Assembly (NCBI GenBank): GCA_964450345.1
Contig: CAYVEL010000022.1
Coordinates: 1-10,744 of the forward strand
Direction: 5' to 3'
DNA length: 10,744 nucleotides
Origin: JAPLZH01 sp964450345
Lineage (GTDB): Bacteria; Patescibacteriota; Minisyncoccia; Phycocordibacterales; PALSA-1337
The translations under genes and the position numbers were made by a program. Positions 1-7,090 of this stretch are shown one piece after another (position 1 is the first letter of the stretch; each line of letters begins with the position of its first letter). The notes under the pieces are model-generated. The model searched no databases and was not told the DNA's origin. It saw only the letters and a program-made list of their open reading frames with translations.

Positions 1-32
1 GACTCTACGATAAGTAATTTCATTTTCATCAT
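1..32 (-). CDS. topA: DNA topoisomerase I, N-terminal fragment (cut by window edge)
   Basis: Reading the minus strand from base 32, ATG codons at 32-30 and 29-27 and a third at 23-21 open a frame giving M-M-K-M-K-L-L-I-V-E-S up to the window edge. K-L-L-I-V-E-S is the usual beginning of bacterial topoisomerase I, where it forms the first strand of the TOPRIM domain and carries its conserved glutamate. Type IA topoisomerase relaxes negative supercoils in the chromosome. The position also fits: topA directly follows dprA on the same strand in many bacteria. The gap from the dprA stop is about 78 bases and AT-rich. The start is probably at 23 or 32; 23 gives the more typical M-K-L-L-I-V-E-S. Only about ten residues are visible, so the name rests on this motif plus gene order. 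Confidence 0.72.
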   Translation of the reverse strand, partial: MMKMKLLIVE

Positions 33-110
33 TATTACTGTAAAAAAATATTTTGGCAAATTTTAAGAAAATTTTCTCATAATTTTTTATTAAATATTTT
101 TCTGTGTTTT

Positions 111-977
111 CTACTTCATTCTAAAAATTTCTGAATCAATTTCTTTTACTAACCCTTTCAGCATTAGAGACATTAAATTCGTGGAAATCTCATTAACGGG
201 TAGATTAAGTTTATCTATTAATACATTCTTATTTATTACTGAGCCTATTGATTCCAGAATCATATTTTCTTCAGGGGTTAGCTCACTGGTTAGATTAATA
301 GCATCTTCTCTCTTAACTATCTCTATATTAAGTAATTCTAGTAGCTCTGAAGCTGAATTTACTGGATATGCACCTTCTTTAATTAGTTTATTAGTGCCGA
401 TAGATAGGTCTGAGAAAATAGAGCCAGGTATAACAGCGATGTCGCGGTTATAGTCTAAAGCGTATTTAGCAGTGATGAGTGTACCAGAGCTTTCTCTAGC
501 TTCTACTATTAATAGTATGTCAGCAATACCCGCCATTAATCTATTACGCTGGGGGAATGACCATGGTGTAGCCGAGAAATCTTCTGGATATTCGGATATT
601 AAGGCTCCGCCCGAGTTAAGTATTCTCTCCGCTAATCCACGCCGTGATGGTGGATATATGACTTCATCACCTAATCCAGACCCAGGGAAGGCTATAACTG
701 GAATTTTATTCTTAATTCCATGCTCTAGTGCGATACTATCTATCCCGAGAGCGAGTCCTGATACTATTATTACAGGATATCCGGCTAAACCCTCGATAAT
801 ATATTCACAAACCTCTCTACCATAGCTAGTAGGAGACCTGCTTCCTATAATAGTAATGACTTTATATTTAGAAAAATCCGGTAATTCACCTCTAAAGTTT
901 AAAGATTTAGGACGACTCGGGATATTAAGGAGTTTTTCGGGTAATTTATTAATTTTCTTAATTGGGTATTTATTCAT
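111..977 (-). CDS. dprA: DNA processing protein DprA/Smf
   Basis: This 288-residue protein belongs to the DprA/Smf family, which binds incoming single-stranded DNA in natural transformation and loads RecA on it. The Rossmann-like core is clear. I-G-S-R near residue 45 opens it, followed by V-S-G-L-A-x-G-I-D-S, then F-P-G-S-G with V-I-Y-P, then G-A-L-I-S-E-Y-P, then F-P-Q-R-N-R-L-M-A-G, and finally E-A-R-x-S-S-G-T-L-I-T-A. A short winged-helix-like C-terminus follows (about residues 225-288). There is no N-terminal SAM domain, which shorter family members also lack; the lead-in L-P-E-K-L-L-N-I-P is typical. The ATG at 977 gives the full family N-terminus. It is read divergently from serS and ends with TAG, after which topA begins. 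In Patescibacteria DprA is commonly kept alongside type IV pili and ComEC as part of a DNA-uptake route; those partners are not in this window. Confidence 0.95.
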   Translation of the reverse strand: MNKYPIKKINKLPEKLLNIPSRPKSLNFRGELPDFSKYKVITIIGSRSPTSYGREVCEYIIEGLAGYPVIIVSGLALGIDSIALEHGIKNKIPVIAFPGSGLGDEVIYPPSRRGLAERILNSGGALISEYPEDFSATPWSFPQRNRLMAGIADILLIVEARESSGTLITAKYALDYNRDIAVIPGSIFSDLSIGTNKLIKEGAYPVNSASELLELLNIEIVKREDAINLTSELTPEENMILESIGSVINKNVLIDKLNLPVNEISTNLMSLMLKGLVKEIDSEIFRMK

Positions 978-1004
978 AGAAATTAAGCCATACTTCTGTT
1001 ATAC

Positions 1005-1032
1005 TTGCCATTATAAGGAGGAAAGATAAATT
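1005..1032 (+). promoter_or_regulatory. Candidate serS promoter, back-to-back with dprA promoter
   Basis: TTGCCA at 1005-1010 (five of six to the -35 consensus) is followed, after 16 bases, by TAAATT at 1027-1032 (four of six). Transcription would begin near 1039, leaving a leader of about 16 bases. The -35 overlaps the dprA -10 by one base, so the two promoters would compete. A Shine-Dalgarno-like AAGGAGG at 1015-1021 falls inside the spacer and would then not be transcribed. Confidence 0.4.
1010..1015 (-). promoter_or_regulatory. -10 element of dprA promoter
   Basis: The minus strand reads a perfect TATAAT here, 32 bases ahead of the dprA ATG, giving a predicted start near base 1003 and a leader of about 26 bases. 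No good -35 hexamer lies 16-18 bases upstream (ATAGGA at the 17-base spacing), so the call rests on the -10 and its position. Confidence 0.5.
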
Positions 1033-1054
1033 TCCTATAAATTTTTATAAAATA

Positions 1055-2320
1055 ATGTTAGACATAAAGTTCATACGAGAAAACTTAGATCTAGTAAAGA
1101 TCGCAGCAAAGAAAAAGCACGTTAATTTTAATGTTGACGAGCTTGTTTCCATAGATGATAAGCGTAAAGAAATTATGTCCTCCTTGGAGAAGAAGAGAGC
1201 TGAACAGAATGCTTTTAGTCAGAAAATAGTAGAGGCTAAAACTCCAGAAGAGAAACAAACATTAATTTCACAGATGAAAGTAGTGAAGGATTCTGCTGTT
1301 ACTGAGGAAGAAGAATTACAGAAAGTAATGAAAGAGTGGCAGGGTCTAATGGTTCGTGTACCTAATATTCCAGATATTTCAGTTCCAGAAGGTACAAGTG
1401 ATAAAGAAAATGTAGAAGTAAGAACTTGGGGAACTATTCCTAAATTTACCTTTAAGCCGAAGACACATATAGAATTAATGGAAGCTAATAATATGGCGGA
1501 CTTTGAGCGTGGTACCAAAGTAGCTGGTTTTAGAGGTTATTTCCTAAAGAATGATGGAATGCTTCTTAACTTCGCTATTTGGCAATACGCTTTAGACTTC
1601 TATTCTAAGAGAGGTTATTCTCCTATTCTCGCTCCATCTCTAGTAACTCGTGAATGTTTCGTAGGTACAGGATATCTACCACAGTCAGAAGAAGATCTAT
1701 ATAAGACTCAAGATAATCTTTATTTAGCTGGAACTGCAGAAGTGCCGGTTATGGGTTATTACATGGGTGAGACTATTGATAAGAAAGAATTATCTAAGAA
1801 GTTCATAGCTTTTTCTCCGTGTTTTAGAAGAGAAGCTGGAAGTCACGGTAAAGATACTAAAGGTTTGATGCGTGTTCATGAATTCTTTAAGTTTGAACAA
1901 GTAATTCTATGTGAAGCAAGTCATGAAAAGAGCGTAGAGTACCATGAAGAATTAACTAAGAATGCTGAAGAATTTCTACAGAGTTTAGGAGTTCCTCATC
2001 ATACAGTAGTTAACTGTGGTGGTGACTTAGGACTTGGCCAGGTTAAGAAATACGACATAGAGTCATGGGTTCCATCTGAGAATACTTATAGAGAGACTCA
2101 CTCATCATCTTATTTCCACGATTTCCAGACTAGAAGATTAAATATTAGATATAAGGACGATGAGGGTAAGATGAAATTCGTTCACTCATTAAATAACACT
2201 GCAGCCGCTACACCAAGACTACTTATCTCAGTAATTGAAAATTACCAGAACGAAGACGGTACTATTCGTGTCCCAGAAGTCCTTAAGAAATACATTGGAA
2301 AGGATCTTTTAGGAAAATAA
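1055..2320 (+). CDS. serS: Seryl-tRNA synthetase
   Basis: This class II synthetase charges tRNA-Ser (and tRNA-Sec where present) with serine in the cytoplasm. At 421 residues it is full length. The start M-L-D-I-K-F-I-R-E-N matches the family N-terminus, so the ATG at 1055 is secure despite lacking a nearby ribosome-binding site. Residues about 28-105 form the charged antiparallel coiled-coil arm that grips the tRNA long variable arm. The catalytic domain follows: T-A-E-V-P near 228, then motif 2 with F-R-R-E-A-G-S-H-G-K-D-T-K-G-L-M-R-V-H-E-F near 258, the active-site E-T-H-S-S-S, and motif 3 as L-N-N-T-A-A-A-T-P-R. The end V-P-E-V-L-K-K-Y-I is canonical. Its stop lies one base before the next gene, so serS and the ftsQ-like gene are very probably co-transcribed and may be translationally coupled. 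Confidence 0.97.
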   Translation: MLDIKFIRENLDLVKIAAKKKHVNFNVDELVSIDDKRKEIMSSLEKKRAEQNAFSQKIVEAKTPEEKQTLISQMKVVKDSAVTEEEELQKVMKEWQGLMVRVPNIPDISVPEGTSDKENVEVRTWGTIPKFTFKPKTHIELMEANNMADFERGTKVAGFRGYFLKNDGMLLNFAIWQYALDFYSKRGYSPILAPSLVTRECFVGTGYLPQSEEDLYKTQDNLYLAGTAEVPVMGYYMGETIDKKELSKKFIAFSPCFRREAGSHGKDTKGLMRVHEFFKFEQVILCEASHEKSVEYHEELTKNAEEFLQSLGVPHHTVVNCGGDLGLGQVKKYDIESWVPSENTYRETHSSSYFHDFQTRRLNIRYKDDEGKMKFVHSLNNTAAATPRLLISVIENYQNEDGTIRVPEVLKKYIGKDLLGK

Positions 2321-2321
2321 T

Positions 2322-3152
2322 ATGTCTAGAAGGGGCTTTTATACAGAAAAAGAATTAAGAAGGAAGAGAATATGGCTCCGAATAAAAATATTATTGTCCG
2401 TTTTATTAGTCCTGCTCGGTTTTCTTGGATTAATTAAAATAATAAATTCTGAATATTTTAGAATTAGTGATTTCTCTGTTTCTAAAATTGTTTATGGTGA
2501 TCCTGCAAAAATTGATTCGGTTATAAAAACATATTTAGAAGGAAAGAGTCTGTTATTAAATAATAATAGTACTTGGAAATTTAGTTCCAAAACATTAATC
2601 GGTCTGATTACAGAAGCAGAATTAAGTGTTAAGAAGGTAGATATAGAGTTCAGCACTGAAAATGGTAAGAAAGCTATAAAAGCGAATATAGAAGAGAGAA
2701 CACCTATGGCTATCTGGTGCGCTGATGGACACGAGAATTGTTATTACGTAGACCAAAATGGTTTTGTCTTCGGTAAATCAGCAGATTTCGACGGGGAAGC
2801 ATTTCTGGCTTTCAGAGGTGGTGACTATGGTATTTCTAAAACAATAGAATCTAAATACAGAATTCCTGAAATAATTAAACTAAAGTCAGAACTTAAGAAA
2901 ATCAGAGTAATAGTAGAAGCCGTGGAATTCGATGGAGATATAGAAAATATTTCTGTGTACCACGAAAAGAATCCTACTGATAAATTCTTAATTAAAATAG
3001 ATAGCAAGACAGATTTAGATAAACTTAGTAATAGATTAGCCTTAGTTATTAAGGAATATTGGATAGGCACAGTCCTCGCTCCTAAAGATGTTACTTATAT
3101 AGACATGAGATTTGAGAACAATGTGGTAACTAAAATTGAGAAAAAGAAGTAA
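2322..3152 (+). CDS. ftsQ: FtsQ/DivIB-like cell division protein (POTRA domain)
   Basis: This 276-residue protein has the FtsQ/DivIB layout: a basic cytoplasmic N-terminus (R-R-K-R at 13-16), one transmembrane helix at about 22-41, a POTRA domain at about 45-120, and an extracytoplasmic beta domain. Supporting motifs are E-E-R-T-P-M-A-I-W near 125, Y-Y-V-D-Q-N-G-F-V-F near 141, and the closing Y-I-D-M-R-F-E-N, close to the family's Y-I-D-L-R-F. FtsQ links early and late divisome proteins through FtsB and FtsL. Two cysteines (C-A-D-G-H-E-N-C) just before the Y-Y-V-D strand could form a disulfide outside the cell. AGGAAA sits about six bases ahead of the ATG, inside the end of serS. Family sequence identity is always low, so the name depends on architecture and the conserved terminal motifs. 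Confidence 0.8.
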   Translation: MSRRGFYTEKELRRKRIWLRIKILLSVLLVLLGFLGLIKIINSEYFRISDFSVSKIVYGDPAKIDSVIKTYLEGKSLLLNNNSTWKFSSKTLIGLITEAELSVKKVDIEFSTENGKKAIKANIEERTPMAIWCADGHENCYYVDQNGFVFGKSADFDGEAFLAFRGGDYGISKTIESKYRIPEIIKLKSELKKIRVIVEAVEFDGDIENISVYHEKNPTDKFLIKIDSKTDLDKLSNRLALVIKEYWIGTVLAPKDVTYIDMRFENNVVTKIEKKK

Positions 3153-3210
3153 ATCTGGTAAATTACTATTGTTAGCAAGTGAGTAATCGTCAAAATAAAA
3201 ATCAAAATAT

Positions 3211-3413
3211 ATGTCAATGTTTAAAAATTTCTTAATGAAGCAGATGGTGAAGAAGCAGTTAAAGGGTTATTCTGAAGAACAGAAGGATCAGATCTTGAAA
3301 GTTGTAGAAAGTAATCCAGAAATCTTTGAGAAAATTGCTACTGAAATTCAGGCTAAAGTTAAGTCAGGAAAGGGCCAGATGGAAGCAAGTATCGAGGTAA
3401 TGAAGAAATACCA
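3211..3413 (+). CDS. Small conserved hypothetical protein, C-terminus lost in assembly gap
   Basis: The visible 67 residues are charged and almost wholly helical: a hydrophobic-basic N-terminal segment (M-F-K-N-F-L-M-K-Q-M-V-K-K-Q-L-K-G), then Y-S-E-E-Q-K-D-Q-I-L-K-V-V-E-S-N-P-E-I-F-E-K-I and a lysine-rich helix ending M-E-A-S-I-E-V-M-K-K-Y. From general familiarity, short proteins of this style (about 75-90 residues) recur in Parcubacteria without a known function. The gene runs into the N run at 3414, so its end is unknown; a downstream K-Q-Y-stop read through the Ns has no meaning because the true gap length is unknown. Starts at 3211 and 3217 (M-S-M) are both possible, and neither has a Shine-Dalgarno sequence. 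It follows ftsQ by 58 bases on the same strand. I do not assign a function. Confidence 0.7.
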
Positions 3414-3513
3414 NNNNNNNNNNNNNNNNNNNNNNNNNNNNNNNNNNNNNNNNNNNNNNNNNNNNNNNNNNNNNNNNNNNNNNNNNNNNNNNNNNNNNNN
3501 NNNNNNNNNNNNN
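3414..3513. other. Assembly gap of 100 N
   Basis: Exactly 100 N bases, the usual placeholder for a scaffold gap of unknown size. It removes the end of the small protein gene, the start of the MarR gene and most likely the promoter of the efflux operon. Confidence 0.97.
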
Positions 3514-3514
3514 A

Positions 3515-3937
3515 AACAATATTGAAAACCATACTGAGAATTCATTTGAAACCTTAGTGATGAGTATACACAGAGCCATCTTTAACGCTATTAAAGATGA
3601 GGCTCTTAATTTTAATTACAATATTTCTCAGATGGAGGTTCTTAGATATATCGCTATCAGTAAGAATCCTACTATGAAAGATATAGCCAAACATCTGGAC
3701 ATTAAGCCACCTAGTGTTACTACTATAGTTAATTTTTTAACAAATGACGGCCTTTTAAAAAAAGAAATAGATAAGGATGATAATAGAATAACTAGAATAG
3801 TTCCTACAGTTAAAGCGAAGAAATTATTTAAGAGAGTTAAGACTAAGAAAGTTTCAGCGATAGATAAAATGTTTTCAGTTCTAAATAATAAGGATAAAAG
3901 TGAATTAATAAGAATATTGTCTAAATTAAATAAGTAA
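3515..3937 (+). CDS. MarR-family transcriptional regulator, N-terminus missing
   Basis: This is a winged-helix repressor-type protein of the MarR family, which binds palindromic operators as a dimer and is released by small-molecule ligands. Visible parts are the end of helix 1 (F-E-T-L-V-M-M-S-I-H-R-A-I-F-N-A-I-K-D-E), I-S-Q-M-E-V-L-R-Y-I, the recognition region (M-K-D-I-A-K-H-L-D-I-K-P-P-S-V-T-T-I-V-N-F-L), the wing with D-K-D-D-N-R-I-T-R-I-V-P-T, and the C-terminal dimerisation helix. Internal GTG/ATG starts at 3557 and 3560 would cut helix 1 in half. The frame stays open upstream to the gap, so the true start almost certainly lies in the N run. It ends one base before the first adaptor gene, so it likely autoregulates the efflux operon; no operator can be seen because the promoter lies in the gap. 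Confidence 0.88.
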   Translation, partial: NNIENHTENSFETLVMSIHRAIFNAIKDEALNFNYNISQMEVLRYIAISKNPTMKDIAKHLDIKPPSVTTIVNFLTNDGLLKKEIDKDDNRITRIVPTVKAKKLFKRVKTKKVSAIDKMFSVLNNKDKSELIRILSKLNK

Positions 3938-3938
3938 T

Positions 3939-5024
3939 ATGATAAATAAGATTGTTAAATTTTTTGAAAAAACTAGATTAATAATATCAGCATCACTGAT
4001 AATTGTTATTGCATCTGGTATTTTTATATATAAAGAAATAGGTGTAACACCTATAATTAATCTTAGTAAGAATAGTAATAATATTTCTATTGTTACTAAT
4101 ACATATAAAGATGGAGAGGACATTAGTCTAGCTTTTCCTAAAGGCGGCCGTATTAATGATGTTTATGTAAAAGTTGGAGATACTATAGAAAAAGGTCAGA
4201 AGTTAGCTAGTCTGGATTATATAGACGCAGAAGGAGTGCTTAATCAGGCTGAAAGTGCATTAGAGTTAGCTAAAGCTAATTACGAAAAGCTTATTAACGG
4301 TGCGACAAATCCTGATCTAGAAGTGTTGAGGGCTTCTTTAGCTAAGACTGAGTCTAATCTTATAACAGTTGAAAATACACAGAATACTTTAGTTTCTAAT
4401 GCGCTACATAGTTTAATGAATTCTAGCTTAGAGGCTGTTCCAGAAAATCCAGATTTAGATTACTCTTGGCCAATAATCAGTGGATCATATAATTCTAATA
4501 AAGAAGGGGTAATTAAAATTCATCCATATTACAGTTCCGGTGGAATTAGTTTTACTGTTCAGGGATTAGCTACGGGTACTGGTATGGTTAAATCAGAAAA
4601 TTCTCAACCTTTAGGTGACTCGGGATTATTTATTAAATTTCCATCAAGTTCTGTTGATTATGTTACTGATTGGATAGTTAATATTCCTAATAAAAAAGCG
4701 GCTAATTATTTAACTAATTACAATGCTTATAAATCAGCTCTAGCTACTAGAGATCAATTAATAACTTCTGCTAAAGCCGATGTTGAACAGGCTAAAGCCA
4801 ATTTAAATTCAAAAATTGCATCAGCTAGATCAGAAGATATCTCTATAGCAAAAGCACAGATGGACAGCGCCGAAGGTGCTCTTAAGATTGCTCGGGGTGC
4901 ATATAATAATAACTTTATATATGCTCCAGAAAGCGGAGTTATTACAGTAATAAATATTAAAAAAGGAGAGATAGCGCTTACGAATCAGAAGGCTATTGTA
5001 ATGACAGTTAAGATTAAAGATTAA
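3939..5024 (+). CDS. HlyD/EmrA-type adaptor with coiled-coil hairpin, no beta-barrel domain
   Basis: This 361-residue protein is a membrane fusion (periplasmic adaptor-type) protein of the HlyD/EmrA class. A transmembrane helix spans about 13-31. The first half of a lipoyl-like domain is at about 62-94, with the G-G-R-I-N-D-V-Y-V-K-V-G-D-T-I-E-K-G-Q-K-L-A motif. Alanine-rich coiled-coil helices lie at about 96-160 and 255-323, separated by a beta-rich insertion (about 163-254) at the hairpin tip. The second lipoyl half is at about 325-357 (A-P-E-S-G-V-I-T-V-I-N-I-K-K-G-E-I). The protein stops there, so the beta-barrel and membrane-proximal domains that usually follow are missing. No frameshift explains this: the next gene starts five bases later with its own membrane helix. 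It lies between the regulator and a second adaptor, so it is probably an accessory part of the same exporter. Confidence 0.87.
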   Translation: MINKIVKFFEKTRLIISASLIIVIASGIFIYKEIGVTPIINLSKNSNNISIVTNTYKDGEDISLAFPKGGRINDVYVKVGDTIEKGQKLASLDYIDAEGVLNQAESALELAKANYEKLINGATNPDLEVLRASLAKTESNLITVENTQNTLVSNALHSLMNSSLEAVPENPDLDYSWPIISGSYNSNKEGVIKIHPYYSSGGISFTVQGLATGTGMVKSENSQPLGDSGLFIKFPSSSVDYVTDWIVNIPNKKAANYLTNYNAYKSALATRDQLITSAKADVEQAKANLNSKIASARSEDISIAKAQMDSAEGALKIARGAYNNNFIYAPESGVITVINIKKGEIALTNQKAIVMTVKIKD

Positions 5025-5029
5025 TTTTT

Positions 5030-5695
5030 ATGGATAATACACATACAAATAAAAACATAGAAGTAAAAGCAGAAAAAATTAGTTTATCTAAGCAGACATG
5101 GTTTAGAAATTTAATGTTCTTTACTACTTGTTTAGTTCTAGTGTTCGGCTTTGCTTACTTTAAGAGTGTTTATAAGACAGTATTTATTGAAAAATCTGTT
5201 ATTAAAGCACCTCTAGTAAGTCTCTCTTCTTCAACTTCTGGAAATTTAATGGAGATATATGTAAAAGCTGGTGATACTGTTTCTGCTAATCAGCCAATTG
5301 CAAAAGTTGGTAATGAAATAGTTGTTTCAAAGCTAGACGGTATAGTTACTTCTATTAATGAACAGATTGGTCAATACTTCAGTTCTGGTGCAACTGTGGC
5401 CACAATGATTGATCCTAAAGAAGAAAAAGTAATAGGCGAAATAGACGAAGATAAAGGTTTGGTAGATATTAAAATTGGTCAGCCTGTAGCTTTTACTGTT
5501 GATGCTTTTGGTTATAAAAAGTTTTATGGCGTGGTATCTGAAATAAGTCCTATGGCTAATGACACTAGTGTTGTGTTCAGTATTTCTGATAAAAGAGAAA
5601 CTAAGAAATTTAATGTAAAAGTATCTTTTGATACTAATGAGTACAATACATTAAGACAGGGTATGTCGGCTAAGATGACAGTCTATACTAGGTAA
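5030..5695 (+). CDS. HlyD/EmrA-type adaptor, lipoyl and beta-barrel only
   Basis: This 221-residue adaptor has a cytoplasmic N-terminus, a transmembrane helix at about 27-46, an unbroken lipoyl domain at about 57-127 (I-K-A-P, S-G-N-L-M-E-I-Y-V-K-A-G-D-T-V, then L-D-G-I-V-T-S-I-N), and an EmrA/HlyD beta-barrel at about 131-180 (I-D-E-D-K-G-L-V-D-I-K-I-G-Q-P-V-A-F-T-V-D-A-F). The ending L-R-Q-G-M-S-A-K-M-T-V-Y is the usual closing strand motif. The alpha-hairpin normally inserted between the lipoyl halves is absent: G-N-E-I-V-V-S-K-L-D-G links them directly. The domain content therefore complements the upstream adaptor, and the pair may act as a two-part adaptor. No ribosome-binding site is seen and spacings are 5 and 4 bases, so translational coupling is likely. 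Confidence 0.86.
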   Translation: MDNTHTNKNIEVKAEKISLSKQTWFRNLMFFTTCLVLVFGFAYFKSVYKTVFIEKSVIKAPLVSLSSSTSGNLMEIYVKAGDTVSANQPIAKVGNEIVVSKLDGIVTSINEQIGQYFSSGATVATMIDPKEEKVIGEIDEDKGLVDIKIGQPVAFTVDAFGYKKFYGVVSEISPMANDTSVVFSISDKRETKKFNVKVSFDTNEYNTLRQGMSAKMTVYTR

Positions 5696-5699
5696 TTAA

Positions 5700-7010
5700 A
5701 TGAATAGTGCAGAAAATAAAAATTTGCGNNNNNNNNNNNNNNNNNNNNNNNNNNNNNNNNNNNNNNNNNNNNNNNNNNNNNNNNNNNNNNNNNNNNNNNN
5801 NNNNNNNNNNNNNNNNNNNNNNNNNNNNTCCTCAATGATTTTCTTTAGAATTATTCAGGCTATCGCTGGAAGTGCTGATTATCCTACGGCTATGGCTATT
5901 ATTGCTGTTACTTTTAAAGAAGGTAAGGAAAGAGCACAGGCCTTGGGTATTTGGTCTTCAGCTTTCGCGGCAGCAGCGGTATTCGGACCTCTGTTAGGTG
6001 GACCTTTGATTGATAATTTCGGATGGAGATCTGTTTTTTTAATTAATATACCGATTGGAATAATTGGTATTATGATGGCTGTTCATTTTATTCACGAATC
6101 TACTTCTAGTGTTAAAGCTAAATATTTTGATTGGTGGGGCGCCTTAACTTTAGGAGTTTTCTTGTCCGCATTAGTTTTAGTTCTTGATAAAGGATTGGAA
6201 TGGGGTTGGACTTCTGTAAATTCTATTTCATGTTATATATCAATGTTCCTATTTTTGATTATTTTCTTAAAAATAGAAACTACTGTTAAAGAACCGATTG
6301 TTGATTTAAAATTCTTTAAAATTCCAGCTTTCGTAAATGCTCTATTTAATAATTTCGTAGTATTCATGGGATTAATGGGAAGCGTCTTCTTAATTCCAAT
6401 ATTCGCACAGACATTCTTAGGATATACAGCAACAGAAACTGGATACTTGTTTATTCCAATGGCTATGATGTTGTTGCTGGCTTCGCCAATCGGTGGAGGA
6501 CTTACAGGAAAAGTAAAAGCAAAATACATTATTTTCACAAGTACTCTAATAGCATCGTTTGGTATTTTTATGTTCCATATGGATGCTAGATCTACAGCAT
6601 TAAATATTATTATTCCACTAATGGTGATGGCTTTTGGATTAGGTCTCGGAATGGCACAAAGAACTAATGTTGTTGCTTCTGTGGTTAATCAGCATGAAAT
6701 AGGTATTGCTTCATCTATTTTAGCTTTAGTCAGAAATATTGCGGGAGCTTTCGGTATTGCTATATTCGGAACCATTCTTACTCGTTCAGCAGAAAGTAAT
6801 GTACTAGAAATAAATAGTCTTAGTCATTTAAATAGTTCAGATCCAAGTGTTATAAAACAATTTATTGCTCTTATAGAATTAAAAGCACAGATAGTGGCCT
6901 ATAATGAAGTATTCATTATTGCTAGTCTTATAGTATTTTCGGGTTCATTCGTAGTTTTGTTTATGAAATTAAAAAAAGAAAATACGAAAGTTCAGGTTCA
7001 TGTAGAGTAA
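5700..7010 (+). CDS. MFS drug exporter, DHA2/EmrB-QacA type, interrupted by assembly gap
   Basis: This proton-driven exporter belongs to the 14-helix DHA2 family (EmrB/QacA type). The first nine or ten residues (M-N-S-A-E-N-K-N-L, then an R codon) precede the N run. The sequence resumes at F-F-R-I-I-Q-A-I-A-G-S-A-D-Y-P-T-A, the region of transmembrane helix 4. Motif C of antiporters follows, with G-I-W-S-S-A-F-A-A-A-A-V-F-G-P-L-L-G-G-P-L-I, then G-W-R-S-V-F-L-I-N-I-P-I-G, and many further hydrophobic helices to the end. Helices 1-3, including the usual acidic residue of helix 1, should lie in the gap. Roughly 80-95 residues are expected there, whereas 100 N stand for 33, so the frame through the Ns is artificial. 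It closes the operon with the MarR regulator and both adaptors. Substrates cannot be read from the sequence; hydrophobic drugs or metabolites are typical. Confidence 0.92.
   Translation: MNSAENKNLXXXXXXXXXXXXXXXXXXXXXXXXXXXXXXXXXXSSMIFFRIIQAIAGSADYPTAMAIIAVTFKEGKERAQALGIWSSAFAAAAVFGPLLGGPLIDNFGWRSVFLINIPIGIIGIMMAVHFIHESTSSVKAKYFDWWGALTLGVFLSALVLVLDKGLEWGWTSVNSISCYISMFLFLIIFLKIETTVKEPIVDLKFFKIPAFVNALFNNFVVFMGLMGSVFLIPIFAQTFLGYTATETGYLFIPMAMMLLLASPIGGGLTGKVKAKYIIFTSTLIASFGIFMFHMDARSTALNIIIPLMVMAFGLGLGMAQRTNVVASVVNQHEIGIASSILALVRNIAGAFGIAIFGTILTRSAESNVLEINSLSHLNSSDPSVIKQFIALIELKAQIVAYNEVFIIASLIVFSGSFVVLFMKLKKENTKVQVHVE
5729..5828. other. Assembly gap of 100 N inside the MFS gene
   Basis: Exactly 100 N, again the standard placeholder. 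Comparison with the EmrB layout suggests that roughly 240-280 bases are really missing. Confidence 0.96.
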
Positions 7011-7042
7011 ATTTAGATTATTTTTAATTTTATTAAAAAATA

Positions 7043-7090
7043 AAAACAAAATGCCCCACGGCCGCGTTTGGGGAACGCTGGCCGTGGGGC
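7043..7090 (-). terminator. Strong intrinsic terminator of the large minus-strand RNA
   Basis: An eleven-base-pair GC-rich arm (7053-7063 with 7080-7090) continues through a one-base bulge at 7079 into five more pairs (7064-7068 with 7074-7078), with a five-base loop. On the minus strand it is followed at once by an ATTTTG and T-rich tract (7052 downwards). On the plus strand the following bases are GGGTTTAGAA, so it works best as a minus-strand terminator, though the hairpin may also slow convergent transcription from the efflux operon. Confidence 0.87.

Noticed and set aside
181..825. Plus-strand open frames across dprA.
   Set aside because: Antisense shadows of dprA: no family features and no start signals.
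3348..3579. Reading frames running through the first N run, including the K-Q-Y ending of the small protein.
   Set aside because: The N run has arbitrary length, so no frame can be carried across it.
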